The notes under the pieces are model-generated. The model made no database searches. It saw only the letters and a program-made list of their open reading frames with translations, and was not told the origin of the DNA. A DNA stretch of 40,667 nt from a virus: the IMG/VR virus record IMGVR_UViG_3300007871_000671, positions 1 through 40,667 of that record; one strand, written 5' to 3'. The position numbers and the translations under genes are program-made. Positions 7,639-15,843 of the stretch are shown here, one piece after another (the stretch's first letter is position 1; every line of letters begins with the position of its first letter).

Positions 7639-8037
7639 ATGGTTTTAGACACAACACAAAGTGTATTTGGCCCCGATGGTAAACCTTTTATGAGGTTAAT
7701 TGATGGGAAGGAAGAACCCTGGATATTGGGTGATATTATTGTCCACGCTTTAGGTAATGCTCCTGTTTTGGAGAAGACCTTAATAAAGATGCTTGAGCGT
7801 TGGGATTTGGCCAAAAAATTTCAGTTTTCAAATTGTGAGATTTCGATAGCTGAAGCAAAATTGATTCAGGATTGTATGCTAGTCACTTTCCAGTCTTTTG
7901 TAGTAGCATCTGTTTCAATCATATTGGAGGATAATGCAAGTGGACTGGATGAAGGAAAGAAAGAAGTTAAAGAAGATATTAAAGAAGAAATGGTAGAGCA
8001 AGCCAAGGAAGATTTGAAAAAAGTAAATGGCGAATGA
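7639..8037 (+). CDS. Hypothetical protein following fibre
   Basis: A 132-residue protein with no family recognised. The N-terminal portion is a mix of short strands and turns (FGPDGKPFMRLIDGKEEPW), the middle is helical (APVLEKTLIKMLERWDLAKK, then a hydrophobic helix at FQSFVVASVSIIL), and the C-terminus is a strongly charged Glu/Lys helix. GGAAAGGATATAACG gives a strong start. It overlaps the next gene by 11 bases and is probably co-translated with it. Its place after the fibre gene suggests a fibre accessory or chaperone, which is conjecture. Confidence 0.55.
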   Translation: MVLDTTQSVFGPDGKPFMRLIDGKEEPWILGDIIVHALGNAPVLEKTLIKMLERWDLAKKFQFSNCEISIAEAKLIQDCMLVTFQSFVVASVSIILEDNASGLDEGKKEVKEDIKEEMVEQAKEDLKKVNGE

Positions 8038-8506
8038 AATTCCATTTGGTTGGGAACCGGGTAATATACTAACTGCTAATATCTACAAAGCAGATGGGAC
8101 CAATAGAGATTTATTGGTATCAATGCCGGAAACGAATGTAGGTGTAAGTGGTGTTTATATTGGTTCATCTACTCTTGTGGAGGCGGGTGACTTAGTTCTT
8201 ATTGATGACGGTATTGATAAAATTGGTTTTGCTGTTTATCAACCGGATGTGACAATTGCAGGTGGGTCGATAACTGCTGCTGAAATTGTAGATGCTTTGA
8301 TGGCAGATACACGATTTACTGCCGGTGGTGCTATGACTTATGAAGTATTGTTAAAAATATTGGCGGCTTGGTCTGCCGGGAAGTGGCAATTGAAAACCGG
8401 TACAACCGACACTTATCAATTATTGGATGCTTCTGATGGGACAACTGTTGTGATGGAAATTGTGTTGTCCCAAACCAGTCCGTATAAGACGGTAACGATA
8501 GTATGA
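8027..8506 (+). CDS. Hypothetical structural protein
   Basis: A 159-residue protein beginning MANEIPFGWEPGNILTANIY. The first half is beta-rich and resembles short virion accessory domains. Residues about 85-125 form a helical segment (TAAEIVDALMADTRF, then MTYEVLLKILAAWSAGKW), followed by a beta-rich end (TYQLLDASDGTTVVMEIVLS). A similar 'helix pair plus strand pair' C-terminus occurs in other phage tail-associated small proteins. It lies directly before the terminator-like genes and its stop overlaps the next ATG (ATGA). Function not recognised. Confidence 0.55.
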   Translation: MANEIPFGWEPGNILTANIYKADGTNRDLLVSMPETNVGVSGVYIGSSTLVEAGDLVLIDDGIDKIGFAVYQPDVTIAGGSITAAEIVDALMADTRFTAGGAMTYEVLLKILAAWSAGKWQLKTGTTDTYQLLDASDGTTVVMEIVLSQTSPYKTVTIV

Positions 8507-9048
8507 GTAAAATAATAGTCGGTGACAATTACATAGCTGCTGCGACAGGAGGGTCGTTGATTTTAACGTCCCTTCGTACTACGCAAGGAAGCGATATATT
8601 AGTCAATTCCCCGGCTACTGTTATTGCCGAGTATATTATACAAACATTGGCTTTGATGACCCGTCCGTCTGTGCAGGGAAATTGGCCTTTGTATGTAGCA
8701 TCTATGCCGGATGGTGATAATGTTGAGACCAATGTCGGTGCGGTCTATGATACTTTGGGGATTAAAGATGGGCGGTTAATGATTGGTTCTATGATTCAGC
8801 ATTATGGTATGCAAATTCGTATTCGTTCCAGAGAGTATAATGAAGGATTTGAAAAGATTGAAGATATTGTATCCGACTTGGATGCTGTGTTGAATCAAAC
8901 AATTGAAATATCACCGTTGGAATATGAGATTTTGAATGTATCTCGAACATCACCAATAGTACCTTTGGGATTGGAAAGGGATTCTACGAAAAGACGATTT
9001 TTGTTCACAACTAATTTCCTTGCAACTATTAAGGAATTGACGGGCTGA
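8503..9048 (+). CDS. Tail terminator-like protein, copy 1
   Basis: A 181-residue protein related to the minor-capsid/tail-terminator class found between tail completion and tail tube genes. Core features are TVIAEYIIQTL, WPLYVASMPDG, DGRLMIGSMIQHYGMQIRIRS, and a KRRFLFTTNFLATI strand near the end. Terminators cap the tube and stop its growth. It has an extra 30-residue N-terminus absent from its paralogue. The next gene begins within its stop codon (TGATG) and encodes a clear paralogue aligned over almost its whole length. One copy may serve as terminator and the other as an adjacent neck ring. Confidence 0.6.
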   Translation: MSKIIVGDNYIAAATGGSLILTSLRTTQGSDILVNSPATVIAEYIIQTLALMTRPSVQGNWPLYVASMPDGDNVETNVGAVYDTLGIKDGRLMIGSMIQHYGMQIRIRSREYNEGFEKIEDIVSDLDAVLNQTIEISPLEYEILNVSRTSPIVPLGLERDSTKRRFLFTTNFLATIKELTG

Positions 9049-9506
9049 TGGGTATAGAACTGATAAATACACCAGCTTCTATTATGGCCACTTATATTAT
9101 AGGTGAAGGATTGATGACTGTGCCTTCGGCAAGAGCCACTTGGCCTTTATATGTGGCCTCTTTACCGGACGGTGCTAATGTTAAGGTTAATGCCGGGGTT
9201 GTTATAGGTGTGAGTGGTTCTAAAGACGGACGCTTGATGAGTAGTGGTGAGGTGATAAAACATCAGGGTATTATATTCAGATTGCGTTCCTCTAATTATG
9301 AAAAGGGTTATAAGAAAATAGAAGCTATTGCATTTAAGTTAGACAGAATAGACAACTCATCTGTCGTAGTGGATGCACAAAGTTATGAATTGAAAAACGT
9401 TTCACGTGATGGTCCTGTTAATACCTTGGGATTAGAAGAAGGGACCAAGAGACGGTTTTTATTTGAGGTAGGTTTTTCAGCAACAATAAAGAATGTGACA
9501 GTTTAG
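9048..9506 (+). CDS. Tail terminator-like protein, copy 2
   Basis: A 152-residue paralogue of the upstream gene: the shared skeleton is WPLYVASLPDGANVKVN, DGRLMSSGEVIKHQG, IIFRLRSSNYEKGYKKIE, and TKRRFLFEVGFSATIKNV. Identity is moderate but continuous, so this is an old tandem duplication with divergence, not a recent repeat. The start overlaps the previous stop, implying coupled translation. It immediately precedes the tail tube gene, the standard place for a tail terminator, so this copy is the better terminator candidate. Confidence 0.6.
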   Translation: MGIELINTPASIMATYIIGEGLMTVPSARATWPLYVASLPDGANVKVNAGVVIGVSGSKDGRLMSSGEVIKHQGIIFRLRSSNYEKGYKKIEAIAFKLDRIDNSSVVVDAQSYELKNVSRDGPVNTLGLEEGTKRRFLFEVGFSATIKNVTV

Positions 9507-9525
9507 TTTTTGAAAGGGATTTACG

Positions 9526-9960
9526 ATGTCCGAACGAATAGACGATGGCTTTTCTACTACAATAACGTTCTCCGCCGGTACGAGCGGAGTGACTTTGTTG
9601 TTATGGGAAAAAGAGGTTACACCTCCAGGTGCTTCGATGGGTGGTGGTAATGATGTCACCACAATGCGGAATACAGCTTGGAGAACGATTTCACCCAAAC
9701 ATCTAATGACTCTGACTGAATGTTCGTGTGTTGTGGCCTACAACCCGGAAGTTTATGATGAGATTATCGCAATGTTGGGAACGAATCAATCTATTATAAT
9801 TACTTTCCCCGATGATTCGACTTTAACGTGGTGGGGATTTATTGATTCGTTTACACCCGGTGCTATTGTTGAAGGTGAGCAGCCTACGGCGGACCTTGCT
9901 ATGGTCCCAACTAATCAGAATGGTTCTCAGGTTGAAACTGCTCCAGTGTATGCAGCGTAG
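9526..9960 (+). CDS. Major tail tube protein
   Basis: A 144-residue beta-rich protein just upstream of the tail-assembly chaperones, the usual place for the tail tube subunit. It begins MSERIDDGFSTTITFSAGTSGVTLLLWEKEVTPPG and has the strand pattern of the tail tube/Hcp-like fold (TLTECSCVVAYNPEVYDEI, IIITFPDDSTLTWWGFIDSF, then an acidic loop and ADLAMVPTNQN). The WGFIDSF-EGEQPTAD pattern is frequent in tube proteins of this group. GAAAGGG gives a good start. Many copies stack as hexamer rings. High confidence from position, moderate from motifs. Confidence 0.7.
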   Translation: MSERIDDGFSTTITFSAGTSGVTLLLWEKEVTPPGASMGGGNDVTTMRNTAWRTISPKHLMTLTECSCVVAYNPEVYDEIIAMLGTNQSIIITFPDDSTLTWWGFIDSFTPGAIVEGEQPTADLAMVPTNQNGSQVETAPVYAA

Positions 9961-10096
9961 AAATGCGTTCTAAGCGGTTTTAACCCAAATTAGGGTGGAA
10001 ACTATGGGTAGGGCTGTAAAATCGCGTTAAAACGCAACCTCGTGTGAAAAAATGCTATGTATGATGGTGATTTAACAGATTGGAAAGGACAAAATT
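9961..10096. other. Intergenic spacer between tail tube and chaperone genes
   Basis: This 136-base spacer is the longest on the plus strand inside the structural block. It holds two short inverted repeats: ACCC-6-GGGT near 9983-9996 and GCGTTAAAACGC at 10024-10035. Neither is followed by a clear T-run, so a strong terminator is unlikely. They could attenuate transcription or stabilise the tail tube message so that far more tube than chaperone is made. A GGAAAGGA Shine-Dalgarno for the next gene lies at its right end. No gene was found. Confidence 0.4.
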
Positions 10097-10456
10097 ATGG
10101 ATAAGTTAGAATTCAACTTGTCGTTGAAAGAAATGCCGGTGGAGATTGTTGATACTACCGGTGCAAAAAAGCAATATATTTTGAAGGAGTTGTCCGGACA
10201 AGCTCGTGACACTTTCCTTACAGATATGGCGAAGCGATGTAATTTCGGGCCCAGCGGTCGAGTCCAAAATATAAAAAATTTCCAAGGGCTTCAAGCTGGG
10301 CTTTTATCGCTTTGTTTATACGATGAGCAAAGTGTTTTAATAAAGAAGGATGTGTTACAGACTTTTCCATCCAGTGTTTTGAGTGGTTTATTTGAAGCGG
10401 CCCAGACTTTGAGTTCTTTAGAGACAGGTGGTTCTGGTACGGAAAAAAACGATTAA
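10097..10456 (+). CDS. Tail assembly chaperone, gpG-like
   Basis: A 119-residue protein placed between tail tube and tape measure, where lambda gpG-type chaperones reside. It has a short beta/alpha start (LEFNLSLKEMPVEI) and helical rest ending ETGGSGTEKND. GGAAAGGA precedes the ATG. The last codons contain an A-AAA-AAC slippery heptamer in the correct frame, and the downstream frame continues as the gpT-like part, so a minority of ribosomes should make a gpGT fusion of about 235 residues. The chaperone coats the tape measure during tail assembly and is absent from the mature virion. Confidence 0.75.
   Translation: MDKLEFNLSLKEMPVEIVDTTGAKKQYILKELSGQARDTFLTDMAKRCNFGPSGRVQNIKNFQGLQAGLLSLCLYDEQSVLIKKDVLQTFPSSVLSGLFEAAQTLSSLETGGSGTEKND
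10444..10450 (+). promoter_or_regulatory. Programmed -1 ribosomal frameshift site (A AAA AAC)
   Basis: The zero-frame codons are GAA AAA AAC GAT TAA. The heptamer A-AAA-AAC is phased exactly as X-XXY-YYZ. After AAC a slip of -1 reads CGA TTA AAG GGT GAG GTG CTG, which runs straight into the downstream frame that stops at 10803. The zero-frame stop lies only two codons beyond. A perfect 5-bp hairpin (TTGCA-GGAA-TGCAA, 10507-10520) is too far downstream to be a certain stimulator. Predicted from sequence and conserved practice in siphophages, not measured here. Confidence 0.82.
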
Positions 10457-10464
10457 AGGGTGAG

Positions 10465-10803
10465 GTGCTGGCTTGGTATAGATTAGCGTCTCATCTACAT
10501 CTTCCGTTGCAGGAATGCAAGGCCAAGACAACATCGTCTGAATTTGTAGCTTGGCAAGAGTATTTGTTATTGGAGAACACTTTTGAACGAACGGAGTATT
10601 ACTATCTTGCTTCGATTGCTGCTGAGATTAGGCGTAGTTATGTTAAGTATCCAAGGCGTGTAAAATTGAAGGATTTCATTTTGAAATTCAAATCAAAACC
10701 TGAGCATCAAATGAAGCCTTTGTCCGAAGAAGAAAAGAAAGGAAGGATTAAAATGTCTAAAAGTTTTTGGTTTGGTGCTTTAGGTTTGAAAAGGAAGAAA
10801 TAA
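10465..10803 (+). CDS. Tail assembly chaperone frameshift extension, gpT-like
   Basis: This frame continues the gpG-like gene after a -1 slip at 10450 and ends 1 base before the tape measure. The codons between 10450 and 10464 (RLKGE) are open, so it is most likely translated only as the C-terminal half of the fusion; a GTG at 10465 is only a formal start and lacks a good Shine-Dalgarno. The product is helical with a conserved-looking WYRLASHLHLPLQE, then SSEFVAWQEYLLLE, as in gpT partners that recruit the tape measure. The end is rich in Lys. Confidence 0.75.
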   Translation: MLAWYRLASHLHLPLQECKAKTTSSEFVAWQEYLLLENTFERTEYYYLASIAAEIRRSYVKYPRRVKLKDFILKFKSKPEHQMKPLSEEEKKGRIKMSKSFWFGALGLKRKK

Positions 10804-10804
10804 T

Positions 10805-13654
10805 ATGGCATTTGGTATGAACATTGGTAATTTATTGGTGCATCTTAGGGCCGACGCCTCTCAGTTTCAGGCCACGATGGGCAGAGTGTCAAGAACTCTC
10901 AAAGGGACTGTAAATCTTATAAGTAAGCATAATGCTGTCTTAATGAAATATGGAAGGAGATTGGCCATTGCCGGTGCTGGGATTGCGGCAGCATCAGTCA
11001 AGGCGTTCGCATCTTTTGACGATGCTATGGTTAAATCTCTTGCTATCTTTGCGGATGTATCAGATGAGATGAGAGAGGAGATGAGAAAAACCGCTCTCCA
11101 GATGTCAACAGAAAGTGTTATTTCAGCCACTGATTTGGCTAAGGGTTATTTTTACTTAGGTTCTGCGGGATTAAATGCGGCTCAATCTATTAAGGCTTTG
11201 GATGTTGTAAATACACTTGCCGTTGCTGGGAGTTTTGATTTAGCTAAGGCCACTACATTGGCTGTTGATGCGCAAGCTGCTTTGGGTTTGGAATCCCAGG
11301 ATACTGAAATACATTTGAAAAATCTGACTAAGGTGACTGATATTCTTGTTGGGGCGAATACTTTGGCCAACGCTACAACGGAGCAATTTGCCGAAGCTCT
11401 TCAAATTTCCGGCCCTCTTATGAAACAATATGGTATAAGTATTGAAGGGGGTACTGCTGCGTTGGCGGCGTATGCTAAAAGTTCTAAAAAGGGAGCGGTT
11501 GGTGGTGAATTTTTCTCTCGAATGGTGAGATTAACAGTTAAGGCATTTGTTGATAATGAGGTTGAATGGAAAAAACTTGGGGTTTCAATAGTAGATGCCG
11601 AAGATAATATGAGGGCTTTTTCCGATATAGGGAAAGACTTAACTAAGGCATTGGAAGGGATGGGTGTTACTGTGAGAGCGAGGGCTTTGGATTTATTGGG
11701 ATTTCAAGCCCGTTCTCAGCAGGCTATTTTTCCCCTATTAGGAATGGGGGATGCAGTGGCGGAATTTGAGGAAAAATTAGCCAAAATGAGTGAAACCGCC
11801 AAAAGGTTGGCAGAGGCGAACTTGAAATCTTTTAGTGCTCAAATGAAAAAGTGTTGGAATCAAATCAAAGTTGTGGCCATATCAATAGGAGAGAGACTGG
11901 CCCCTGAATTACTAAAGATGACGAAATGGTTTGAAGAGAATCAATGGTTGGTTACGCAATGGGCTGAAAAAATAGCGGATAGGGTTATATTTGTGATGGA
12001 TGTATTCAAAGATTTTGTTTTGTTAATTAAGGATGATTTACCTGCTGCCTTGGCGGGGTTTTTTAATTTGTCAATTGTTCTTATAAAAGCCTATGCAAAA
12101 GTGCTTATTGATATGGTTTTGAGAGTTGGTAAGGGTATTTGGGTTGCTTTGAAAGAGAGTTTGATGCCTGATAAAGCAGGCAAGCAAGAGATATTGGATG
12201 CCTATAAAAGGTTGGGTGGTGAAATAGGTCTTACAGCGGGTAAACGTATTTCTATTCCTATGCCCGAACAGCGTGGTTTGATTTCAATGACTCCTGCTAT
12301 TAAACAAATGTGGGTTGACCCGATTAAGTGGGGTGTTGCTGAAACAACAATACAAAATGAAAAATTAAGAAAGAATATAGATAATGTATTTGAAGGACTG
12401 CCGGAACGGCTTGGTCAAATAATGGAAGATGCAAAACAAGAATTATCTTCCGGGACCGGGGCTTTTGCCGATATATTTAGAAAGCGTTTTGCCGACCTTG
12501 CTGAAAGAGATGCACAACGTGCTAATGATTTTTGGAAAGACATTAAAAAAGCTGCCGGACCTTTTATTAGTATTTTTGATGATTTTAGGCAAGACTTCAC
12601 TTCGTTTTTCTATGAGTCGCCTCGATTGGTAGGTCCATTAGTAACGGGTCTGAAACAGATACCTCCAGTGCTTGAAGAAATGAATAAAGAGTTGACTGAG
12701 GGTGAACAAAATATGCGGGATATGCTCGGTGCTCTGGATGAGGAGTATCGTTTATTAGGTTTAATAGATGATGAAAGGGAACGTGCTGAGAAGTTAATCA
12801 AGTTTAGAAAGCTGGCTGAAAAAGAATATGGAATTGGTTCTAAGAAATCCATTGAAGCTATAAATAGATATGAGGAAAGATTAGACAAGCTAATCAAGGG
12901 CCGTCGAGGCCCGGCTGCGTTTGTTGTCGAGTTGAAACAATGGGAAAATGAAGCATCTAATGTTTTTCAAAATTTGGGTGAGATTGCAGCAAGTTCCCTT
13001 GATAAAATATCATCATCTATAACGGATTTAGTAATGACGGGGAAAGCTGATTTCAAATCACTTGCCCAAACAATTCATCGGGAAATATTACAAATGATTA
13101 TTCGAGCACAAATGGCTAACATTGTAGGTGGATTGCTTGGAGGAGTATCTGGAGGTGGGATTGGTGGTGGTGCTGGAGTAGGGATGATGATAGGTGGATT
13201 ATTTGCTGGTGGTATGGGTGGAGGGGGTAGTGCAGGAGCGGGGGCGACTACAACTACCGGTGGAGGTGGTGGAACAACCCCTGCTTGGCTGACATCGGCT
13301 TATCATAAAGGTGGGGTGGTTGGCCAGACTGCAATGAATCGTATGGTTCCTGGGGCTGCTTTTGCCAATGCAAAACGTTATCATAATGGGTTGGGAGCGG
13401 ATGAAAGGCCTGGAATCCTTCAAACTGGAGAGGTGGTATTGTCTCGTGGTAATGTGGCCCAATTGAAAAAAGATAGTGAGAGAGGAGAGTCCCCGACAAT
13501 AGTTAATAATTACCATACGAACGTCAAGGCGTGGGACTCTAAAAGTGTTGGCCAGATGTTAGCTGAGAATCGAGACGTAGTTGCATCGGTGACAAAACAA
13601 GCAATGAATACAAATCATCCTTTGAGGCGATATGGCCCCAGGGGCGGAGAATAA
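10805..13654 (+). CDS. Tail tape measure protein
   Basis: A 949-residue tape measure, which at about 1.5 angstrom per residue implies a tail near 140 nm. Residues about 45-330 match the TP901-type core (FASFDDAMVKSLAIFADVSDE, then SATDLAKGYFYLGSAGLNAAQ, and GGTAALAAYAKSS). The middle is mostly helical with hydrophobic segments at about 395-435. The C-terminal quarter has coiled-coil stretches, a Gly-rich region (about 775-825) and a lambda gpH-like closing motif FANAKRYHNGLGADE followed by RPGILQTGEVVLSRGN. It starts right after the chaperone pair. Confidence 0.93.
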   Translation: MAFGMNIGNLLVHLRADASQFQATMGRVSRTLKGTVNLISKHNAVLMKYGRRLAIAGAGIAAASVKAFASFDDAMVKSLAIFADVSDEMREEMRKTALQMSTESVISATDLAKGYFYLGSAGLNAAQSIKALDVVNTLAVAGSFDLAKATTLAVDAQAALGLESQDTEIHLKNLTKVTDILVGANTLANATTEQFAEALQISGPLMKQYGISIEGGTAALAAYAKSSKKGAVGGEFFSRMVRLTVKAFVDNEVEWKKLGVSIVDAEDNMRAFSDIGKDLTKALEGMGVTVRARALDLLGFQARSQQAIFPLLGMGDAVAEFEEKLAKMSETAKRLAEANLKSFSAQMKKCWNQIKVVAISIGERLAPELLKMTKWFEENQWLVTQWAEKIADRVIFVMDVFKDFVLLIKDDLPAALAGFFNLSIVLIKAYAKVLIDMVLRVGKGIWVALKESLMPDKAGKQEILDAYKRLGGEIGLTAGKRISIPMPEQRGLISMTPAIKQMWVDPIKWGVAETTIQNEKLRKNIDNVFEGLPERLGQIMEDAKQELSSGTGAFADIFRKRFADLAERDAQRANDFWKDIKKAAGPFISIFDDFRQDFTSFFYESPRLVGPLVTGLKQIPPVLEEMNKELTEGEQNMRDMLGALDEEYRLLGLIDDERERAEKLIKFRKLAEKEYGIGSKKSIEAINRYEERLDKLIKGRRGPAAFVVELKQWENEASNVFQNLGEIAASSLDKISSSITDLVMTGKADFKSLAQTIHREILQMIIRAQMANIVGGLLGGVSGGGIGGGAGVGMMIGGLFAGGMGGGGSAGAGATTTTGGGGGTTPAWLTSAYHKGGVVGQTAMNRMVPGAAFANAKRYHNGLGADERPGILQTGEVVLSRGNVAQLKKDSERGESPTIVNNYHTNVKAWDSKSVGQMLAENRDVVASVTKQAMNTNHPLRRYGPRGGE

Positions 13655-13655
13655 A

Positions 13656-14327
13656 ATGGATGTAGTATTAAATGATGTTGTATTTGATGCTTCCGGGATG
13701 GGAAACTTCGATGAAGTACTTCCCCTTACTAAGTTCTTCGATTGGCAGACGGACATAGTACGGATGGACACAAAAATCGAGCAACGTAATCAAATCGATC
13801 CACGACCTCAAAGGCGTTGGGCTTTGAACTGGGGGGTGATGGATGAGGATGCTCGTGATAAAGTAATTGAAATGTTTCATCGGGCAAGAGGTCGTTACGA
13901 TACGTTTCTTTACACGGATAGGCACGATTATTCTTGTTCGGCAACTGAATGTTCTATTACGGCGGTGGGTGGAGAGACGACAACCCAGCTTCTCAAGAAT
14001 TATTATGTAGGCGAAACTGAAACTTGGAGTGAAAACAAGAAAGACATTGTACCGAGTACGACTTATGCCCCAGTGATAAAAATAGATGGTGTAGTACAAA
14101 CAGAAGATTTGAATTTTACTTTAGATGACAGTGCCGGAATTATAGATTGGGCTGACCCTGGGCTGGCTGCTCCCGTAGGTGCTTTAGGTGCAGGGGAAGT
14201 GGTGACAGTGGACTATCAATTTTATTTTCGGGTGAGATTTGATAGTGACCGTTATCGTGATTTTCAAAATCTACGTGAATTTTGGAGCAATCCTGCTTTG
14301 AGTTTAATTGAGGTAATTCCCTCTTGA
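13656..14327 (+). CDS. Distal tail protein, DUF2460-like (GTA tail-tip type)
   Basis: A 223-residue tail-tip protein. Residues about 35-75 read IEQRNQIDPRPQRRWALNWGVMDEDARDKVIEMFHRARGRYDTFLY, split here by function: a strand with EQRN, a strand with RWALNW, and the FHRARGRY-FLY motif typical of DUF2460/distal-tail proteins. A short insertion and a final VRFDSDRYRDFQNLREFW segment follow. GGCGGAG is well placed for the ATG at 13656, preferred over 13632, which overlaps the tape measure. It forms the ring that links the tube to the hub. The next three genes complete a gene-transfer-agent-like tail tip. Confidence 0.72.
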   Translation: MDVVLNDVVFDASGMGNFDEVLPLTKFFDWQTDIVRMDTKIEQRNQIDPRPQRRWALNWGVMDEDARDKVIEMFHRARGRYDTFLYTDRHDYSCSATECSITAVGGETTTQLLKNYYVGETETWSENKKDIVPSTTYAPVIKIDGVVQTEDLNFTLDDSAGIIDWADPGLAAPVGALGAGEVVTVDYQFYFRVRFDSDRYRDFQNLREFWSNPALSLIEVIPS

Positions 14328-15385
14328 TTAGTGTAAATGCAAATTTTGCTGCGGCCATTGCTGAGGATTTGGTTAAAGTCGCTGAGTTATACGAGATAAC
14401 GCTGGCTAATGGAGTCACTTACTATTACACGTCCCATTCGGCAGATATAAGTTGGAGTAATGAATATACGGCTATTCCTGTAACCCGTTCTCAAATTTCG
14501 TACAAAATGAATTTGGAATCAGACGATGTTACGGTGACTTTGGGGAACATTTCTGGTTTATTGTATAGTATTCTACAAAACAATTCGGTGGATGGGGCAA
14601 ATATAGTTATCAAGCGAGTGCTTTGGGATGAGACGTATGCCGCCGATATGGAAATGACTATTTTTCAAGGTCGTGCGGACATTGAATTTAATCGCAGGGA
14701 CTTAATTTTACACTGTCACTCGGCTTTGGATGGGTTGGGTATTCAAGTCCCGAAGATTATCTATCAAGAAGGCTGCAATAATAATCTATTTGATACATTA
14801 TGCACTTTAACAAGAGCGGATTACGCATATTCGGGTTCGGCTACTGCCGACGGCGGTGACAAATTTACACTTACGGATTCTATTAGGGGGACTACGTATA
14901 AGTTGGCGTTTGATGCGGGTGATGAGGACAATCCAATTGAGATAGCTGATACTGTCACGGGACAAGTGGGTGGCGGAACGGGAAAAGTAGTGGGGATATC
15001 TTATGTTGAATCGGATTCCGGTTATATGTGGTTTGTTGAACAGAATGGTCTTCCGTTTGCTGATGGTGAACAATTGCAAAACGTTGGTGGTGATTCGGTG
15101 GACTGCGACGGTACGGCAGCAGCCGACGTCACTTTTTATGCCTTGGGTGAAGTTGAAATGACTTCCGGTAATAACGATGGTTTTAGAAGAATGATTTTGA
15201 GTCAATCGGGTGGTGATGTTGCAATGATAACGGCTTTCCCCAATGAGATAGAGAATGGTGATACTTATGATGTGTATCCCGGATGCGACGGGCGTGCGAC
15301 TGAGAGTTGTTTGAACAAGTTCAATAACGTGTCTAATTTCAATGGGTATTTGTATATTCCAAAAATCGAATCGACAATAATGTAA
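14324..15385 (+). CDS. DUF2163-like tail-tip hub protein
   Basis: A 353-residue protein with two diagnostic regions: a YQEGCNNNLFDTLCTLTRADYAYSG motif (in DUF2163 the pattern is a Cys-x-LFD-x-x-C...) near residue 147-170, and a CDGRATESCLNKFNNVSNFNGYLYIP motif near the end; the latter is the terminal C-x-KRFGN-x-x-NFGG-x-PYIP type. Cysteines in both may bridge, or bind a metal or iron-sulfur cluster as in gene-transfer-agent hubs. The start is a TTG overlapping the stop of the previous gene (TTGA). A beta-rich insertion lies in the middle (about 180-285). Confidence 0.75.
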   Translation: MISVNANFAAAIAEDLVKVAELYEITLANGVTYYYTSHSADISWSNEYTAIPVTRSQISYKMNLESDDVTVTLGNISGLLYSILQNNSVDGANIVIKRVLWDETYAADMEMTIFQGRADIEFNRRDLILHCHSALDGLGIQVPKIIYQEGCNNNLFDTLCTLTRADYAYSGSATADGGDKFTLTDSIRGTTYKLAFDAGDEDNPIEIADTVTGQVGGGTGKVVGISYVESDSGYMWFVEQNGLPFADGEQLQNVGGDSVDCDGTAAADVTFYALGEVEMTSGNNDGFRRMILSQSGGDVAMITAFPNEIENGDTYDVYPGCDGRATESCLNKFNNVSNFNGYLYIPKIESTIM

Positions 15386-15840
15386 TGAGTGAGTTAGGGG
15401 CACAACTGGTTAAAGAGGTCACTAAATTTGTAGATGCAAAGGTTCATTATCAGCATCGGGGCACGTCAATGTTTGGGTGTGATTGTACGGGGATGATTAT
15501 TGGGGCCTTGCGGAACTTGGGATATTTGAAGAAGTACAAATTACGCAAGTATAAGTATGATTGGAATCTTCACAGCAAAGCCGACAATCATATTGAAGAG
15601 GAGTTGATGAAATTCGCCAAAAGGGTCCCCAACAGTTTAATCGAACCGGGGGATATTCTGTTATTTCGATTTGGTAAGTGCAAGGCCCACGTGGGCGTTT
15701 TTATTAAGGATGTGATAATGGCCCATTGTTGGAAGGATGGGGGTAAGTGTTGTTATACTTTGTTAAAAGATTCGCCTTTGAGTTTGCGTTGGGTTTGTTC
15801 ATATCGGCTTGATAAAGATAGACTGCTGAAAGCCTCTTGA
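15385..15840 (+). CDS. NlpC/P60-family tail peptidase
   Basis: A 151-residue peptidase. The catalytic cysteine is in FGCDCTG (Cys34), the catalytic His is in KCKAHVGVFI (His102) and a third polar residue follows at MAHCW (His114). This is the compact NlpC/P60 fold that usually cleaves peptidoglycan peptides, and in gene-transfer-agent-like tails (orfg14) it follows DUF2163, helping the tail penetrate the cell wall. Cys content is high (C32, C34, C99, C115, C122, C123, C138). Its start is in the previous stop (TAATG). A second possible role is a structural hub peptidase without activity. Confidence 0.8.
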   Translation: MSELGAQLVKEVTKFVDAKVHYQHRGTSMFGCDCTGMIIGALRNLGYLKKYKLRKYKYDWNLHSKADNHIEEELMKFAKRVPNSLIEPGDILLFRFGKCKAHVGVFIKDVIMAHCWKDGGKCCYTLLKDSPLSLRWVCSYRLDKDRLLKAS

Positions 15841-15843
15841 ATT

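Noticed and set aside
9961-10096. Strong rho-independent terminator after the tail tube gene
   Set aside because: The hairpins are short and no T-run follows; downstream tail genes must be expressed together.
14807-15403. Minus-strand 198-residue frame opposite the DUF2163 gene
   Set aside because: It overlaps a gene with family motifs, lacks a Shine-Dalgarno and has shadow-like composition.
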